Source of the DNA: Trichopria drosophilae
Lineage: Eukaryota > Arthropoda > Insecta > Hymenoptera > Diapriidae
Assembly (NCBI GenBank): GCA_030407085.1
Contig: CM059585.1
Location: forward strand, 89,356,501-89,420,500
DNA length: 64,000 nt
Direction: 5' to 3'
The notes below the pieces were generated by a model. The model did not search any database, was not told the DNA's origin, and worked only from the letters and a program-made list of their open reading frames with translations. Below, one piece after another: positions 10,281 to 23,689 of the stretch; within the stretch, counting starts at the first letter, position 1; each line of letters opens with the position of its first letter. The translations under genes were made by a program, and so were the position numbers.

Positions 10281-13200
10281 TCCGCATAATAAAAGAGTTT
10301 ATTTTAAGGATCTTTTCACTACTTATTATAAAGGCAAAAATGTTATTTAAATAGTTATGACACACCTTATTATCCTCCTAATATCCTTAAAATTTAAAAG
10401 CCAAGTCGAAGCGGAAAATGGTTTCTTCACTTACTAAACATTACGACATAATTCGGCTAACAGAATAACAACTTAAGTTACTCGAATGGTACACTCGATG
10501 TTTCAATAGGGATAATCATACTTAATTTGAAATTTTTCGCTTCATTTAGAAGGCGGAAGAGTCGAATAACAAAAACCAATTTCTTTCATTGGTATACACG
10601 GAGTCAGCAATTCGTATTATTCTTCTTTAGCAATAGTGGAAGTGCTGCAGTCACGGAATGTTTGTTATCGTTTACATAAGAAACTTCTAAAATGACTTTG
10701 TTTCGTTTTGCAATTTAAAATTATTTTCCGTTTTCTTTCTATACAACATTTCGGGCCAAACATCAGTAGTTTAATTTAACCCAGAACGACATTTTTTTAT
10801 TTCAGTTTTCAATATTTGTGTTTCTGGAAAAAACAGAATTTAAAAAACTAATAAGGAGACAGGTCTGACGTAAAATTAACTCCACTTTCAGAATGTGTTG
10901 TTAGATTTTTCAAAAAATGCAAGTGTGAAAAACTATATACGGTTTTTTCCAAAAATAACATAGATTTTTCAAATGTATTTTTTTGATATCGTTTTTCACA
11001 CTGAAATCGTTTCGGAATTCTTGCTTGAAGTAAAGAAATAGTGTCCTCGATACTTTAAGTTTAAATTGCGTATGTAGGTATTATGAAAATGAAGGTGAAA
11101 GCATCGAAAATGGTGGCCCAAACACAAAAAAAAATCGTGTAACAGATTCTGTAAGACAATTTAAGTTCAGTAAATTTTACATCAGTTATGTCTGGTTGGA
11201 CATTTTTTAGTTCTCTTTTGCCTCAAAATACAACTGTTGATAACTGTAGTGTCAGATCTGTTTTTAGCATATTTCATTTTTGAAATGTTTAATTCAAAGT
11301 CAATTATAATGGAATTTAACAAATTGATTGAAACTTATTCACACAAATTTTTTAAATAATTTTATGATTCTCAAAAATTATTTGCTCGCAAACACAAATT
11401 AAATACTCGAAATTGAAAAACGTTATGCAGAAAAAAAAAGTCATAGAAAAGAGATTATTTTAATTAACATGTTATAAAAAACTCGCCTATACTAGACTGG
11501 TTTTCAGTTCAGTATAAAAAAGTCACAACTGATATATATGAACGAGATCGAACATGACTTGTAACGGTACATGTAGTTTGAAAAATGTACGTATCTTACA
11601 ATTTTCACATTTGAAATTAATATGTTTAAATAAAAATCTGTAACTTGCATTGGATTTAGAAAGTGCGCAATATTGAAAACGAGAGCAAAAATTCCGGTTT
11701 CTGTATCTGCACTTTCATTCTCAATACAATTTCAGTCTTTGAAGTATATATTATTTACTGCAGGCAATTTGTTACATATTCACAATGGACACATCGAGTG
11801 ATTTAGTTTCCCAACAATGCGAGTTACTATTATTTTACCAACTCATGTGTTTACTTATTATGAATTGTATTCGCTAAAATTAATAAAAAAATGAATATGA
11901 CTTAAAAACTGTTCATAACCCAATTGAAAATAAATTAAACGTAAAGAAATTTGTAATTGTCAATGAATAAATACATAATAAATCCATTATGAGTGTTTTA
12001 TTTTATTCAAATGCTTTTAAACTGGTGAACACGATTCCTACAATTTGTGTTAGATTATACGCAAGACATTTTCGAATGTATTGTTCAATAGTGATAACCT
12101 TTAATGGGATTATTTCACTAAATGAAAGTCATGCAATTTTTATTTTTAAGAGTATGTAATATAATTTGTTTTGCGAAGCAAGCGAATTTACAAACTTCAT
12201 TCAAATACATAATGGTATTTGCCTTATTTTTTATTGATTGCAACTTATGAAACCTAATTACAGGTTTATTAAGCTTTTAATAAATATTTCATAACGTATA
12301 TTAACATGCACTTTATGTAAAATTATTATGACTAACTAAGAATTTATAAATTATTGATTTCAAACACTGATTTTATGAGGTGGGCTGAAATTTAGTTTTA
12401 CAATTAAGTGCAAGTAACATTTTGTTTCTATTTAATTCCAAATTTTGACATTTCTTATTGCATTTTTTAATTTTTTGTATTAAAAATGATTACTAAATCA
12501 ACTAGTGGCCGACATTTTACTGTGTTATTCGTAAAATTTGACTAATTCAAATTTAAAGAATATACTACTAAAATGATGATTTTTATGATGATGGTCAACT
12601 TTAATCCCTCTGTGTTTAATGGATGGATATAGATGTGATTGTGGTCAAAAGATGTTAACAATTATTTAATAATAACGTCCTGTGCTGAAACAAAAGATGG
12701 AATTTGCACTCCCGATGTTAACACTCGTCTGCACAGTTCGGAGATTTGTGCAAATTTTTGTTGTAAACATTTTTTGTCAAAGATGGAATTTTTACTTTTT
12801 GGATCATTACTGATTTACAAATAATATGAAGGCCGAACCTTTTTAGAGATTCGATACCCCGGGGTTCTTTATAATTTGTTTTTAGGCTTTAAAATTGAAC
12901 TATTCCTAACGATGTTTGAAAAGGATGGTTACTAATTAAATAATATCTTTTATGAATCATGCGTTGAGAAAAATAACATTTTTTGCAAACTAATTAAATT
13001 TTGCAAATACGATTTTACTAGTACTTTTTTAGATTTCAATAGTCTATACATTTAAAAAAGTATACTATACAAAGTGCATATTTAAAATATTTATTGTGTT
13101 AGAGCCTTCATCAACCATATTAGTAACTTAAATTTCATTCTAAAAACTGCATTTTTAAATTAATCGCAGCTATAACTCAAAAATAAATCATCCACTCGAT

Positions 13201-13657
13201 TTGATTCATATCGCATTTACTTTTAATTTCTCCTTCCCATTAAACTCCAGTTTTTTAATACATATGTTCATTTTTAACTGTAGAATTGTAATTATGATAT
13301 ATTTGTTTTAATAAATGCGAAATACTATTTTGTTTCTTTCAACGCTAACATTTTAGAATACAAAATATGTAAATCATCTTAAAGTTTATTAAACCTTTAA
13401 AGGGAAGAGAAACATTTTGTACCCAACTTCAATGCGGTACTTCTCTATGATAAAAATAACAAAAATTTATGCGGCAAAAAATGAAATTTTGTAAGCTGTT
13501 TTTTTTTGCAGAAATCGTTTCAATGGTAACGAGTTTCGGCAAATGCTATACAGCTTAAAATATTGCGCATACAATATGTACATTGTATTATTTTTCTCTA
13601 TATCTATAATTCAACATGCAAAGTTAAAATGAAGTTAAAAGGATTTTGAACCCTCTC
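10281..13657. other. Gene-free AT-rich DNA
   Basis: No gene, RNA or bounded repeat could be supported. The only open frame, 61 codons near 12639, has no recognisable features. Confidence 0.6.
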
Positions 13658-14082
13658 GATTACGCAGCCCTGCAAAATTGCAATCAAGTCTGTTGTATTG
13701 CAAAAAAGGGAGGTGAATCTTGTAGATTTTTTGACGCAGAATCCGATTCCGACATCAGAATAGCCCATTCGTGTTCAATAGTCAGGATTTTTTCGAACAT
13801 TAGGTTATATAGATAAAAAACGGCCATTTTAGCTATTCTTATGAATTTGTTGTGGCTTACCAAACCTCTTTTTGTTCATTTACCGAATCGATATCGTATA
13901 GTACCATTATTAAGCTTCAAAACAACATTCTGCAAATTGATGTGCGATTTTTTAAAAAAAGTTTTGAGTTTGTTGACAATTTAACCTAATGTTTAGAAAA
14001 TTCCAGACGTGATGACCAAGAATCACCTGCCTTCTTTTGTAACAGTCTTGAGTGACATTTTGCAGGCCTGTGTAATTCAATG
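13658..14082. repeat. Inverted-repeat (MITE-like) element, about 425 bp
   Basis: The left arm from 13658 (ATTACGCAGCCCTGCAAAAT ... AGGGAGGTGAATCTTG) pairs with a right arm ending at about 14082. Inner segments also pair (GAACATTAGGTTATA near 13797 with the complement near 13980). The arms are about 75-80% similar and separated by a short AT-rich loop. There is no coding sequence and no clear target duplication. Confidence 0.7.
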
Positions 14083-15169
14083 CTAAGAATTTTGAAAAAG
14101 ATTTGAAATTGCATACCTCACTTGGTAAATATGGATTTCTTAGCTTACAGAATATAAATCTGATGTCATATTTTAATAATTATAAATGGACAATCCAATA
14201 TGGTGGAGGGTTTTTTTTTAAATGAATAAAATCCGTTTAACTGAAGATACTGGAGTGTTATTCGGCTCATTAATTACAAGTCTGAAATTAACATTTAAAA
14301 ATTCATAATTCAGATTTTATATGGAGTGTTTTGTGAAAATCAAACGAAATATACTTGAGTGATTACAGAGAGGTTAGCGGGTATATAGTTAATAACGGAA
14401 GTTTAAATACTGCGGATACGGAACTCAGGTTTCAAGAATATCCGGATATTTATTACGCGCACCGTACAGAAAACAATACTTTTTACAAAAAAACAATTTA
14501 AAAAAAGTAGATACAATTTTTTGGATTCGAAATTTTTGCTATTTGTAAAGTAGCGAAGCAGCTGTTTTGTTACCATAAGACTTATTTCATACCCATTTGT
14601 TTTTAGGTAGTTAGACCCCGAGAAGTTTAAGAAATATATTCAATAACGTTTTCAAGCATTTAATTTTCCCTAATAATTATATTCTTGAAGGTAGAAAGTA
14701 TTATTGCTCTATAGAAAAATTGAGACCTGCAAAAACAATTTGTTAAAGAACTATTGTTAGTGACTCAAACGTTTTTCTTATATAGACAGCTAAATATTTT
14801 TTTAGAAATAAATGGATTTTAACAAAGATCGGCTTCTTTGAGAAAAATGAACGCGCTTAAAGGGTTAAACAAATTACTAAACAAGTCTTTCGTTTATAAA
14901 TTATGTTTTATTTCAATGTTTGTTCAGGAAATTCTGATTTTTAAAGTCAACTTTTTTTATTTAAAATTGAATGGAAGTGAAAACATATCGAAAATTGTCT
15001 TTGTAACAAGTTTAGGATTTCATTATTTATTATTCTAACCGTTTTACATGAAATCAAGCAAATGGTCTTAAAGAACTATCTAAATATATAAGGAATTATC
15101 TAATACTAATTTTCCAGTTTTTAAAAGTAATTATGTATTACTTATGAATTCTGCATCATGTCAAAAAAA
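14083..15169. other. Gene-free AT-rich DNA
   Basis: Nothing bounded is visible. TTAAAGGGTTAA at about 14857 recurs at about 21314 and could be an isolated TTAA-type transposon end, but no partner end was found. Confidence 0.5.
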
Positions 15170-16320
15170 ATTTTGGCACTTCTTTAAAAATAAATCCGCT
15201 AGCACACGTTCAATTGAATGAAGTTTTCTCAAAACTACCAGAAGACTCCTTATCCTTCTTCAAAGACGGCAGTAAAATGAAAAATGCATCATATTATTGT
15301 CGAAAACTTCATCTTTCTAAAAAAAAGTCTTTCAAAATGTGCTTCAAATCTTACAGCTGAATGTATTGCCATCGATGCTGCTTTAAATCTTTTTCAATAA
15401 AAATACAAAAACATATGTGAAATTAAAATTGCCAATTTCCATTTTTACGATATTTTATCCAAAGAAGCAAAAATAATGACACAGTCAACATTCAAAGAGC
15501 AAGCGAATTTTAAAGGCATAGAATATATAAATTCTTATTGTAAAGAAAATTCACAACCATGGTTTCATAAAAACAATTACCAAGAGAATTTATTTCCTGG
15601 GTAAATAGTTCAAATCATTATCATTTAGCTGCTTTTCATCAACGTATAGGGTTTACTAATGATCCAAAACCTAAATTATCCATTCAAAGATTTGGATCAT
15701 GTTATTTGGCAATGTTAGCATTTTAATGTAAATAGGCAAAAAATGTTCACTTCAAAATCTAAATTTCAGACGACTTTACAAAATTAGTATCTATCTTTGT
15801 GAGTAATAAATGGTATTGTAAAGACGCAATAACTTTAGTCAACTTAAATCGTTTAATATAAACAGATTGCGTTTTATCTTAAAAGTTCATTTTTCCTTAC
15901 CAAATTTTTATTTAAAACTTATATATTTTATTTTTGTAATTTTAGACACATGGATAATTCTTTATATTTTTATGCAGTTTTTAACTAGTCATTACGCAGT
16001 TTTGAATGATTGATTACACAATTTTTAAACATTTCAAAAGACAAAGAAAAAAACAAAAAAAAATATATTTTTTTTGGTTTCTTGTTTCTCATTCTTTTCA
16101 CAATTCTTGTCTTAATTGGGAAGTTATTGGTCTTAGACAAATTAGATACTGATGTTATTTTATTTATTTATATGTATGATATTAATGTATTTTTTAAAAG
16201 TATATTTATTTACATTTTTCTAATGTTTGATTTTTTTTTATTTTTATAATTTTGACGGAAATGCATTTTTGAAGAGGATAAAAAATTGATCGAAACGTTA
16301 AATAAAGGAGAAAATATTAC
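15170..16320 (+). pseudogene. Decayed 3' end of an I/R1-type LINE (RNase H and tail)
   Basis: Scattered frames translate to a broken RNase H domain. SFFKDGSKM (near 15265) fits the first catalytic Asp motif, and LTAECIAIDAAL (near 15345) fits the catalytic Glu motif. Farther on, DLDHVIWQC (near 15690) is the usual C-terminal Cys motif of these elements. Stops and frame changes are numerous. The end carries a stem-loop with GAAACG (16269-16298) and GTTAAATAAAGGAG, a common LINE 3' UTR layout. Assignment to the I or R1 group is from motif likeness only. Confidence 0.65.
16269..16298 (+). other. GAAACG stem-loop motif (copy 1)
   Basis: TTGAAGAGGAT-loop-GATCGAAACG sits in the 3' UTR of the LINE remnant. 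A related layout occurs on the minus strand at 56695-56725 and on the plus strand at 35496-35527. It resembles, with deviations, the CUGANGA ... GAAA core of hammerhead ribozymes. Confidence 0.4.
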
Positions 16321-16554
16321 TTTTTATTCCTTTTATCAATGATTCCGTCACAACAAGAAACTAAATTTTGTTCACTTAAGAAGTAAAAGGACGGAAAAGA
16401 AATTTTTAAAAATTTTATCTTTGTGAACCTATCTCGTCACTACTTATCTTACATTAATTTCTAATAAAAATGTCTTATAAAATCATAATGTTTTTACGTC
16501 AACTTGACTATTAGAAAGAACTTGTTGTCAAATTATTGTATTACTTGAATAAAC

Positions 16555-16707
16555 GGATGCACCTCAAAAACCCGACAAATCACAAAACAGACACTTCACA
16601 AACCCGACATTTAAAAACACACATTCAATAACCAGACGTTTCAAAAAAAGACGTCGGGGTTTTTTAAATATCTGTTTTGTGATTTGTCAGTTTTTTGAGG
16701 TGCACCC
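16555..16707. mobile_element. 153-bp MITE, near-perfect palindrome
   Basis: The left end GGATGCACCTCAAAAACCCG and the right end (complement GGGTGCACCTCAAAAAACTG) form terminal inverted repeats, and pairing continues over about 35 bp (CAAATCACAAAACAGA). The flanks share ATAAAC (AATAAAC on the left, AAATAAAC on the right), compatible with a 7-8 bp target duplication of the hAT type. It has no coding capacity. Confidence 0.75.
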
Positions 16708-17581
16708 AAATAAACTTGTATTTAGGTTTAATAAGTATAAATAAAAAAAAATCAAAGTTTTTTTTTCAAAGGCAAACACTGTTTTTAATCCATAAATATT
16801 ATTATATTATATATACATATATTAAATCTGAAATAGTTTCAAAACTGTCATACTGAAAATATTTTTCATCGACGCTTTTGATCTCCAATTGAGTTCAATT
16901 TCCAATCTATTTTTTCCCGCATTAGACAAACTTATTCTTTTTTTTGACTAAGTGGGTAAATAGAACTAAACTGTTGTGATTTGAACCATAGAGGAAAACC
17001 GCAAGAAAAATAGTATTAAAGGAGGAGAAAATGGGATAAGAAGAATGAGAAGGAGAGCGTGAAGGTGAAGGAGATTAATCGCAGCATGATTCTTCTTTGG
17101 TCTCACCGTTAGATAGAACGGAACAAAAAGAAGCGATCGTGTATAACGAAACCCGTTATCTGTCTTGTGCTATTCTCTCACTCTCGCTGCATATAAGGAA
17201 ACTAAAATTAACCTGCAATTTTACCATAACCTGTTAGAATTGCATACAAGTTGTGCATGAAATATAATTGATAAACATATTAAATTTCAAAAAATATTTT
17301 TACGATCGACAAATTTATTTTAAGCAGTTTTCTAATACTAAGTGATACTAAATATTTAATTAACAAAACTTATGTAATGAAACCATCTATTTTTAACTAT
17401 TAACAAGTTTTATAAAATTTAATTTTTTCCAACTGGTAGTTAATTTCTGCATTGGTAGATAAAATTAGAAAATTACTGTTGACTTTTAAATTTTGTATTA
17501 ATGCGGCTTAAAATGTTTTATGCTGAATTTTTAGTCAAATGAATGTCTAGTGATAAAGTAAATGATTTTTATGTATTTCAG
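16708..17581. other. Gene-free DNA with a purine-rich tract
   Basis: No gene. 16990-17075 is a purine-rich run (AAAGGAGGAGAAAATGGG and similar), followed by a complement-rich CTCTCACTCTCGCTGC stretch near 17175. No repeat boundary was found. Confidence 0.5.
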
Positions 17582-18300
17582 AAAATTTTCGGTTAGTTCT
17601 CAATTAATGTCCTTAGTATTTTTTAGGAAACTAATAAAACAAGAGAGAGCTCAAATTTGAACATTTTATTTATAATCAGTCAAATTTTCTACCTTACCGG
17701 AGAACCACTTTGGAATCCTCTTGACGACAATTTGCACATAGATTTTTGTATCAATTTATTTTTTGTTAATTAGAGACATCCATATCTGAATAGTTTTGAG
17801 GTCACTATTTCGAATGACATTAGGCAGATTTTTGAAAAATAAGATTTAACACATTTTTCTTTTAATACTGGAAAAAACAGATTTTTGAGGTAGGTACAGT
17901 ATTGTTTAGAATGCAAATCTCACTCTATACCGGTTTCTGACCAACTAATCAGTTACATTCACATATTTTGATTTTACATTTTTTTTTAAATGGGGAAATA
18001 TCATTTCACTTAACAAAATATTTTACATGTTTCGTTCTCCATATTCTATCCTATATTTTGGATTTTGAAAAACTGATTTTATTCGATCATATTCAGTTAT
18101 GTCAAAAAATAAATAAAATGGCAATTAATAGATTACAATTTCTTCTTATTCTGTAATAAAATTTTCGGTTAGTCATCAATTAATATCTTTGGTATTTTCT
18201 AGAATATAGTAATTTGAATTATCTTTATAGAGACGGAATTTGGAAAATTTTATTTGGTTATTTTTAATTTGTTCATCAATCAAATTTTCTACCTTATGTT
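17582..18300. repeat. Degenerate direct repeat, about 580-bp spacing
   Basis: AAAATTTTCGGTTAGT ... CAATTAATGTCCTTAGTATT (17583 on) recurs at about 18162 with few changes. CAGTCAAATTTTCTACCTTA near 17675 recurs near 18277. The unit contains the dispersed segment also seen near 8040. The 62-codon frame inside (17968-18156) has no recognisable product. Confidence 0.6.
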
Positions 18301-18579
18301 ATATACATTCTAATAATGAACGCACTTTTACTACTCAATACACCTTGAAAATCTGCTACAAAACCTATTGTTGCCAGGAATGTTAAAAAACTATTATTAA
18401 TATTAAATATTAGTATATTTCGATACAAGTGCTTAAAATGCTATTTTATGCACCGCTTTTTAACATGCAATTAGATAGGACCGGTGCGTAAAATCAAATT
18501 TTACGCTTAAGTATGTAAAAAATTATTTTATATGTATACGCTATATAGAAACCAATGAAAACACAAAATTTCCCAATAT

Positions 18580-18890
18580 TTTAAAAATTTTGCACACCGG
18601 AGCCATATAAAAATCAAATTGTTTGGCCAAGAGAAACCCAAATCCGTTTGTACTATTTAAATTCGTCCTGCCAGTCGCGAGATATCGCGTATACAAAATT
18701 TTGCCCACGGACGGAAGGACGGACGGACGTACAACCTAACGGACACCAATTTTTTTATTGTTTCTATGGGTTCCTTAGGGCCTGAAACGTCGACATTTGA
18801 TGAAAAACTATAGGGTAATTTTTTGACGGGAACTGACCAAATTCAATACTTCGCCAGACCTATGGTCTGGGTCGAAGTAATTATACTTTT
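18580..18890. repeat. Dispersed-repeat-like segment with GGAC microsatellite and a short palindrome
   Basis: The segment contains GGACGGAAGGACGGACGG (about 18711), then TATGGGTTCCTTAGGGCC, and a perfect hairpin CCAGACC-TAT-GGTCTGG (about 18855). It is more GC-rich than its surroundings and has no coding frame. It looks like the end of a transposable element, but the family was not recognised. Confidence 0.5.
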
Positions 18891-21800
18891 GAATACTAAA
18901 TGAAATCTAAAAAGCAATTAAATTTCATCACCACTTAATCTGTTTAAAAATGCAAATAATGTACAAGCCACCACAAGATTGCGAATTCGATAGCTGATGA
19001 AACGAGACTACCAGAAATTAGATTATAGAATGTGATTACATTCGAAAGAGCCTTAGAGTTTTAGTGATCTTCTTTATGATCCAGGTTTCCTCCATGGCAT
19101 ATTCATAAATATTGATGGCTATTAGCTGTTTACTGAAATTAACAAATGTCGCCTGTGGACGATGATTTACCATGAGAAATTATAAAAATATGTAAGAATT
19201 TCTATATTAATACGTGACTCACGCGTAATTTGATGTAAATTTACAACTATATTTATATGTAAGATAATATGATCAAATTAAGATAATTGATGGATATCCG
19301 TACTTGTAGCGTGGATACAAAGCGGTCGTTATAAAATGCTTTAGTTGTAAGTATAATATAGTAATTATGCAATGTAATAAATTATTTTTATTTTATCTTT
19401 AAATTACAAAATGGACAATGAGTCGATGTAAACAATTAGAAAAAAAGGTATATTTTATCGATAAATAAGATTATAATAAATCTGATAAATAGAAGGTACA
19501 ATACTAATTCTCCATCTATTATCAAGGGAACGAGTTTAAATTTAAAAAATAAACATTATTTAACACTTTTTAGCAACATTTTGTAGATAAAATACATTAT
19601 AAAATGGTTATTCAACAAGATATTGTGAAATTTTATTTCGGCAAATGTAAACGTGTGGCTCGACTACCTAAAATATTTTAGCAAAACCGGTTGAGAACTG
19701 AACAAACCAGTTTTTAAATAAATGTTGCCCAAAATGGACGGTAAAAATAACAGACGACATTTAGTCAGATTATACTCGATCGATTCGCCGAAAATGCACT
19801 TAGTTGAATGTAATCTTTTCGTTTCAGTCCCACTTTTGAATTTGATTATCATAAAATTAACAATAGTTCTAAATGATTATTAAATAAGTAAATATTTAGT
19901 AATTTCTTTGTTAACCTTAATTTGATTAATAAAATTCATAAAACCGAGGAGACTCTGTTTCGTAATACAAAAATCGAAAGATCTGATGGGCGATATCTTT
20001 GACTAATTTGTCATTAATGGCTGATCGAAATGCAGTTTTTTAGCTGTATGGGCAAATGTCAGAAACTTTTACATTTTGTGTCTGTGTACATTTTGCCTAT
20101 TTGTAGGTTATTTTTAAGCTTTGAAAATCGTCAACGTGGTTAATTATACCCCAAATATATATGTGAATATACATAATATACCATTTATTAGACGTAAGTA
20201 TGAAATTCGTACCTTCAAAAACCAAAAATAGACCAAAAATGAAGTGCGTGGTCACTCATTTTACTTTATTATTTCTAGTGTAGCGTTTTCAGCGGTGTCT
20301 GAAATTTATACATTTAATAATAGACAAAAAAAAAACGAAGAAAACAGGCGGTAATAGAACTATGTGTCCCTTTCCGAAGCACTGAAAAAAGTGCCTACAA
20401 AATCTGTCCGGCACTTTTCCAAAAGAACAATTTTCAAAGGAGTAAATCTAGACTTCAAACGAGTCAAAAAGGAGTAAATAGACGTCATACAAGAATGTGC
20501 TTCCAAGAGAAGTTAGTGAAATATTAGTTTTAATTTTGTAAGTAATAGCATAACTGGTTCAAAAAATGATAGTTCTTCAATGGCACATCCCCAATTGAAC
20601 AAGAACATTGTGTCTAATATGTGTGCTCATTTCAAAAGTACTATAAATGAAGGTAACCTCAATTCGCTAACATCCAATAATATTTTTGTAGGCCCCTAGA
20701 GTCTGTCCAATATCGATAATTCAACCAATATCACGTTCTAAACCCGAAACATTTCAAAACAATGAAAAACTATACGAAAATTTTCAGCATTGCTGAAAAA
20801 ATAAAGCACATAGCATCATTTAATATATATAACCAATGAAATAACACATCTTAATTTCAAGAATGTGCTTAACGAGGAAGACTTTTGCACTTTTATGTCC
20901 TAAAATTTAAAGGTTTCAGAGATTTGCCGATATGCATTTTGATTTCTTGACCGTGAAATGAATAATTAATTTATAGACTTCCTGTATCGTCCATCCTCGA
21001 CTTTTTACAAATTAATTAACAATGATGTTTTTTATTTGTTAAGCACTATTGAAAATCCTTTCTGCATGAATCAATGTCATTAGAAAAATTTGAGTAATAC
21101 TGACGTAATATCTGGTTGCCGATTAGCAGCTAAATATTCAGTCACTGCAACTTTTAACTAAAATCATGATACCGATCTAGTCAATTCAACTACAATGCAG
21201 TTTAAATTACTTAATATTTGGCTGTTAACTAAATATTTAGTCAATATTAATAACTTAAATACGTATGGAAAACATAGGAAGTTGAAGTAGAATTGAAGGA
21301 CTGCTGGGCGTTAAAGGGTTAATGTGTAAATCACCGGGTAAAATTTGTTTATTTTTTACACAAAAAACGCATAAAAATCCCATAGCAATGTTCTGTAAGT
21401 AACTTAAACATTAAAGAAAAATTTTAAACAAATTACACTTTGCAAGAAATCAAAAGTTTATGGGCAATAATTTGAGAAAATGTAAAACCTAAATTAGCAA
21501 TTTATTATAATAAATAACATAAGTTATTTGGAGCTCATAATTTTGCAATGTTCCAATTAACTGCATTCACGGTTTTGTGTAAATATAACATTTTTACATA
21601 CATTTTTGACGATGAACCGTGTTTTTACTTGTAACTTACTGAGGAACCTCCTTAGTTCCAAATTACTAGAAACAACGACACAGTAAACAAATTGTTTTTA
21701 TTCGATCGAAGGACCAAGTAATTTATTGACTGTAAAAAATAATTTCAATGAAATGTACAAGATTACGTAATGATGACACACTAACGTATTTTCAATGTCA

Positions 21801-23689
21801 GAAGGTCATTCATATATCCGAGTATTTCATAAATCAAGCGTCTTGGTCTCACAGACGAGAAGGCGTTTAATTTTCGTCAAATGACATTTTTTAATAATAT
21901 TTCTCGATTTAGATTTTACAAGGTGACGTTTGGTTTCATTCTGAATAGATCGGATGGTATCTGCATGGATATCGTGAGAACCTGGCTGTAATGAATGCGT
22001 TTTAGCCTCCAAATTTTTGAATCCATTTTGTACAAGTGTTTTTGAAAATATATTACTCATAAAGATTTGTTCCGTTGAATTAGGTTAGGTATTCAAATAT
22101 GGACAAAAGAAAAGAATATTTTGGTTTTCAATTGGAACTATGTTTACATTTAAATTATTTATAGAAAACAATGAATGTAAATAAAAAATATTTGTTTTTG
22201 AGTAAAAGCATCGATAATTAATTACACCAAATTTTCAATGAATCTCTGCATTTCTATGATCAAAAAAAAGTTTGTCACAAGCATGAGCAACGATAGGTCC
22301 AATTATTTTTTATTTTCTAATTTTCTATAGAATAATAAAACTAAGAGAGTCCACGCAATATAAAAATTCAATAAAACCTCCCCGAATTAAGCTTATTTTT
22401 CATGGAATTCGATACCCAAATTTAAACTATTTTTGAGCAACTAATGCAACTCATGTATTAAATGAAACCGTACAGTAGCACTTTATATCACTAGTTCTTA
22501 AAGTGGTATTTTTATGTCCAAACAGAATACTATTTTTTGTACACGAATGAAGGTTGGCTTTACCGACACCGAAATTTCAAATACATTAATGAAATTATCC
22601 CTTAAATTATTGCAGGCAGAATTCGTACACTGTAATGATAATTGAAATAATCTTTTGAAAGGAAATGTTCAATCATTTGAGAGTGAGATTTCTCTGGATA
22701 AGAAATAGTAGTTTTCGATATAAGGGTGTAAAGCTCGACTTTAAGCATCGCATTTTAACATCCAATTAGATCGGTGCGTAAAGTGGAATGTTTACACCCG
22801 AGTTTCCAGCACTGTTTGATTTTAACGTATATGCTCTTTTATATACCTTTTTCAGGCGCGTAATGTCGAATTTTACCCATATTATGAACAAACAAACATT
22901 CTTTTAGTCGGTAAAGCGTTATAATAATGAGACTTAATTTCTTTAGATGAGATTATGGTTTCGTCCATCAAGGGGGCATACTGATTTTATAAAGACTAAT
23001 TTTGCAATCCAGTATATTTACAAAGTATTTTCAACATTATAATAGACATTTTTGTAAACAAGAAATTTTGGTATAAACTTTTTATTATTCGAACTGTATG
23101 GAAATGCTATTATACGAAAAAACATTGTTTAATGAAAATTACAAAAAGGTGAGGTTATGTCAGCCCTTGCAACGATTTTTTACTATTCATTTAGAAAAAA
23201 TTACGGAGAATTTTTATAAAATCGGGGGCAAATTTTTCAATTATTTCTTGCTTGCGTCCTCTTTGTTTCTAATTGAAATTTACAGAAGTGTAATGCAATA
23301 TTAGATGTTTTCAAATGGGTGCGCAGTGTTAAGTTTAAGGTTATGTTCATATGTTTACATGCCAAAACGGCAACTTTCGTAATTCAAATCATTGAATTCA
23401 GAAATGAAATTTTCAGCAGACTACATCAAAAGAATATATCACTTCGAATGAAAAATGGATATTTTCTCTAGAATGTTTCCAATCGAATACAACGTATATA
23501 ACATCCGATAAACTGGAAAGACAAAAACATTCGGCAAACATTGGACGTATGAATATTTCTTTTTGATAGTCAGATTTCATTTCTTTGAGAATAAAATTCG
23601 CTTATTATTATTATTAAAAAAAAAAACTTTTTCCTAATATTGGCTCAATTTTCACTGTAAAAGAGTTTTTGACAATGAAATTTTTGTTA
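18891..23689. other. Gene-free AT-rich DNA
   Basis: No supportable gene. The segment near 22740-22800 (TTTTAACATCCAATTAGATCGGTGCG) resembles 18455-18490, another dispersed fragment. 20340-20470 and the minus-strand 77-codon frame at 21827-22060 look mildly coding but match nothing I recognise. Confidence 0.5.

Noticed and set aside
16010..16249. 79-codon hydrophobic frame resembling a membrane protein
   Set aside because: It lies in the AT-rich 3' region of a LINE remnant, and T-rich DNA gives Phe/Leu/Ile frames by chance.
19000..19190. Minus-strand sequence reading ETWIIKK.ITK, like a LINE C-terminus
   Set aside because: The match is only about ten residues in a broken frame, too weak to call.
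14850..21320. TTAAAGGGTTAA words at about 14857 and 21314 as the two ends of one TTAA transposon
   Set aside because: Both words are self-similar in either direction, the intervening 6.5 kb shows no matching inner ends, and AT-rich chance occurrence is likely.
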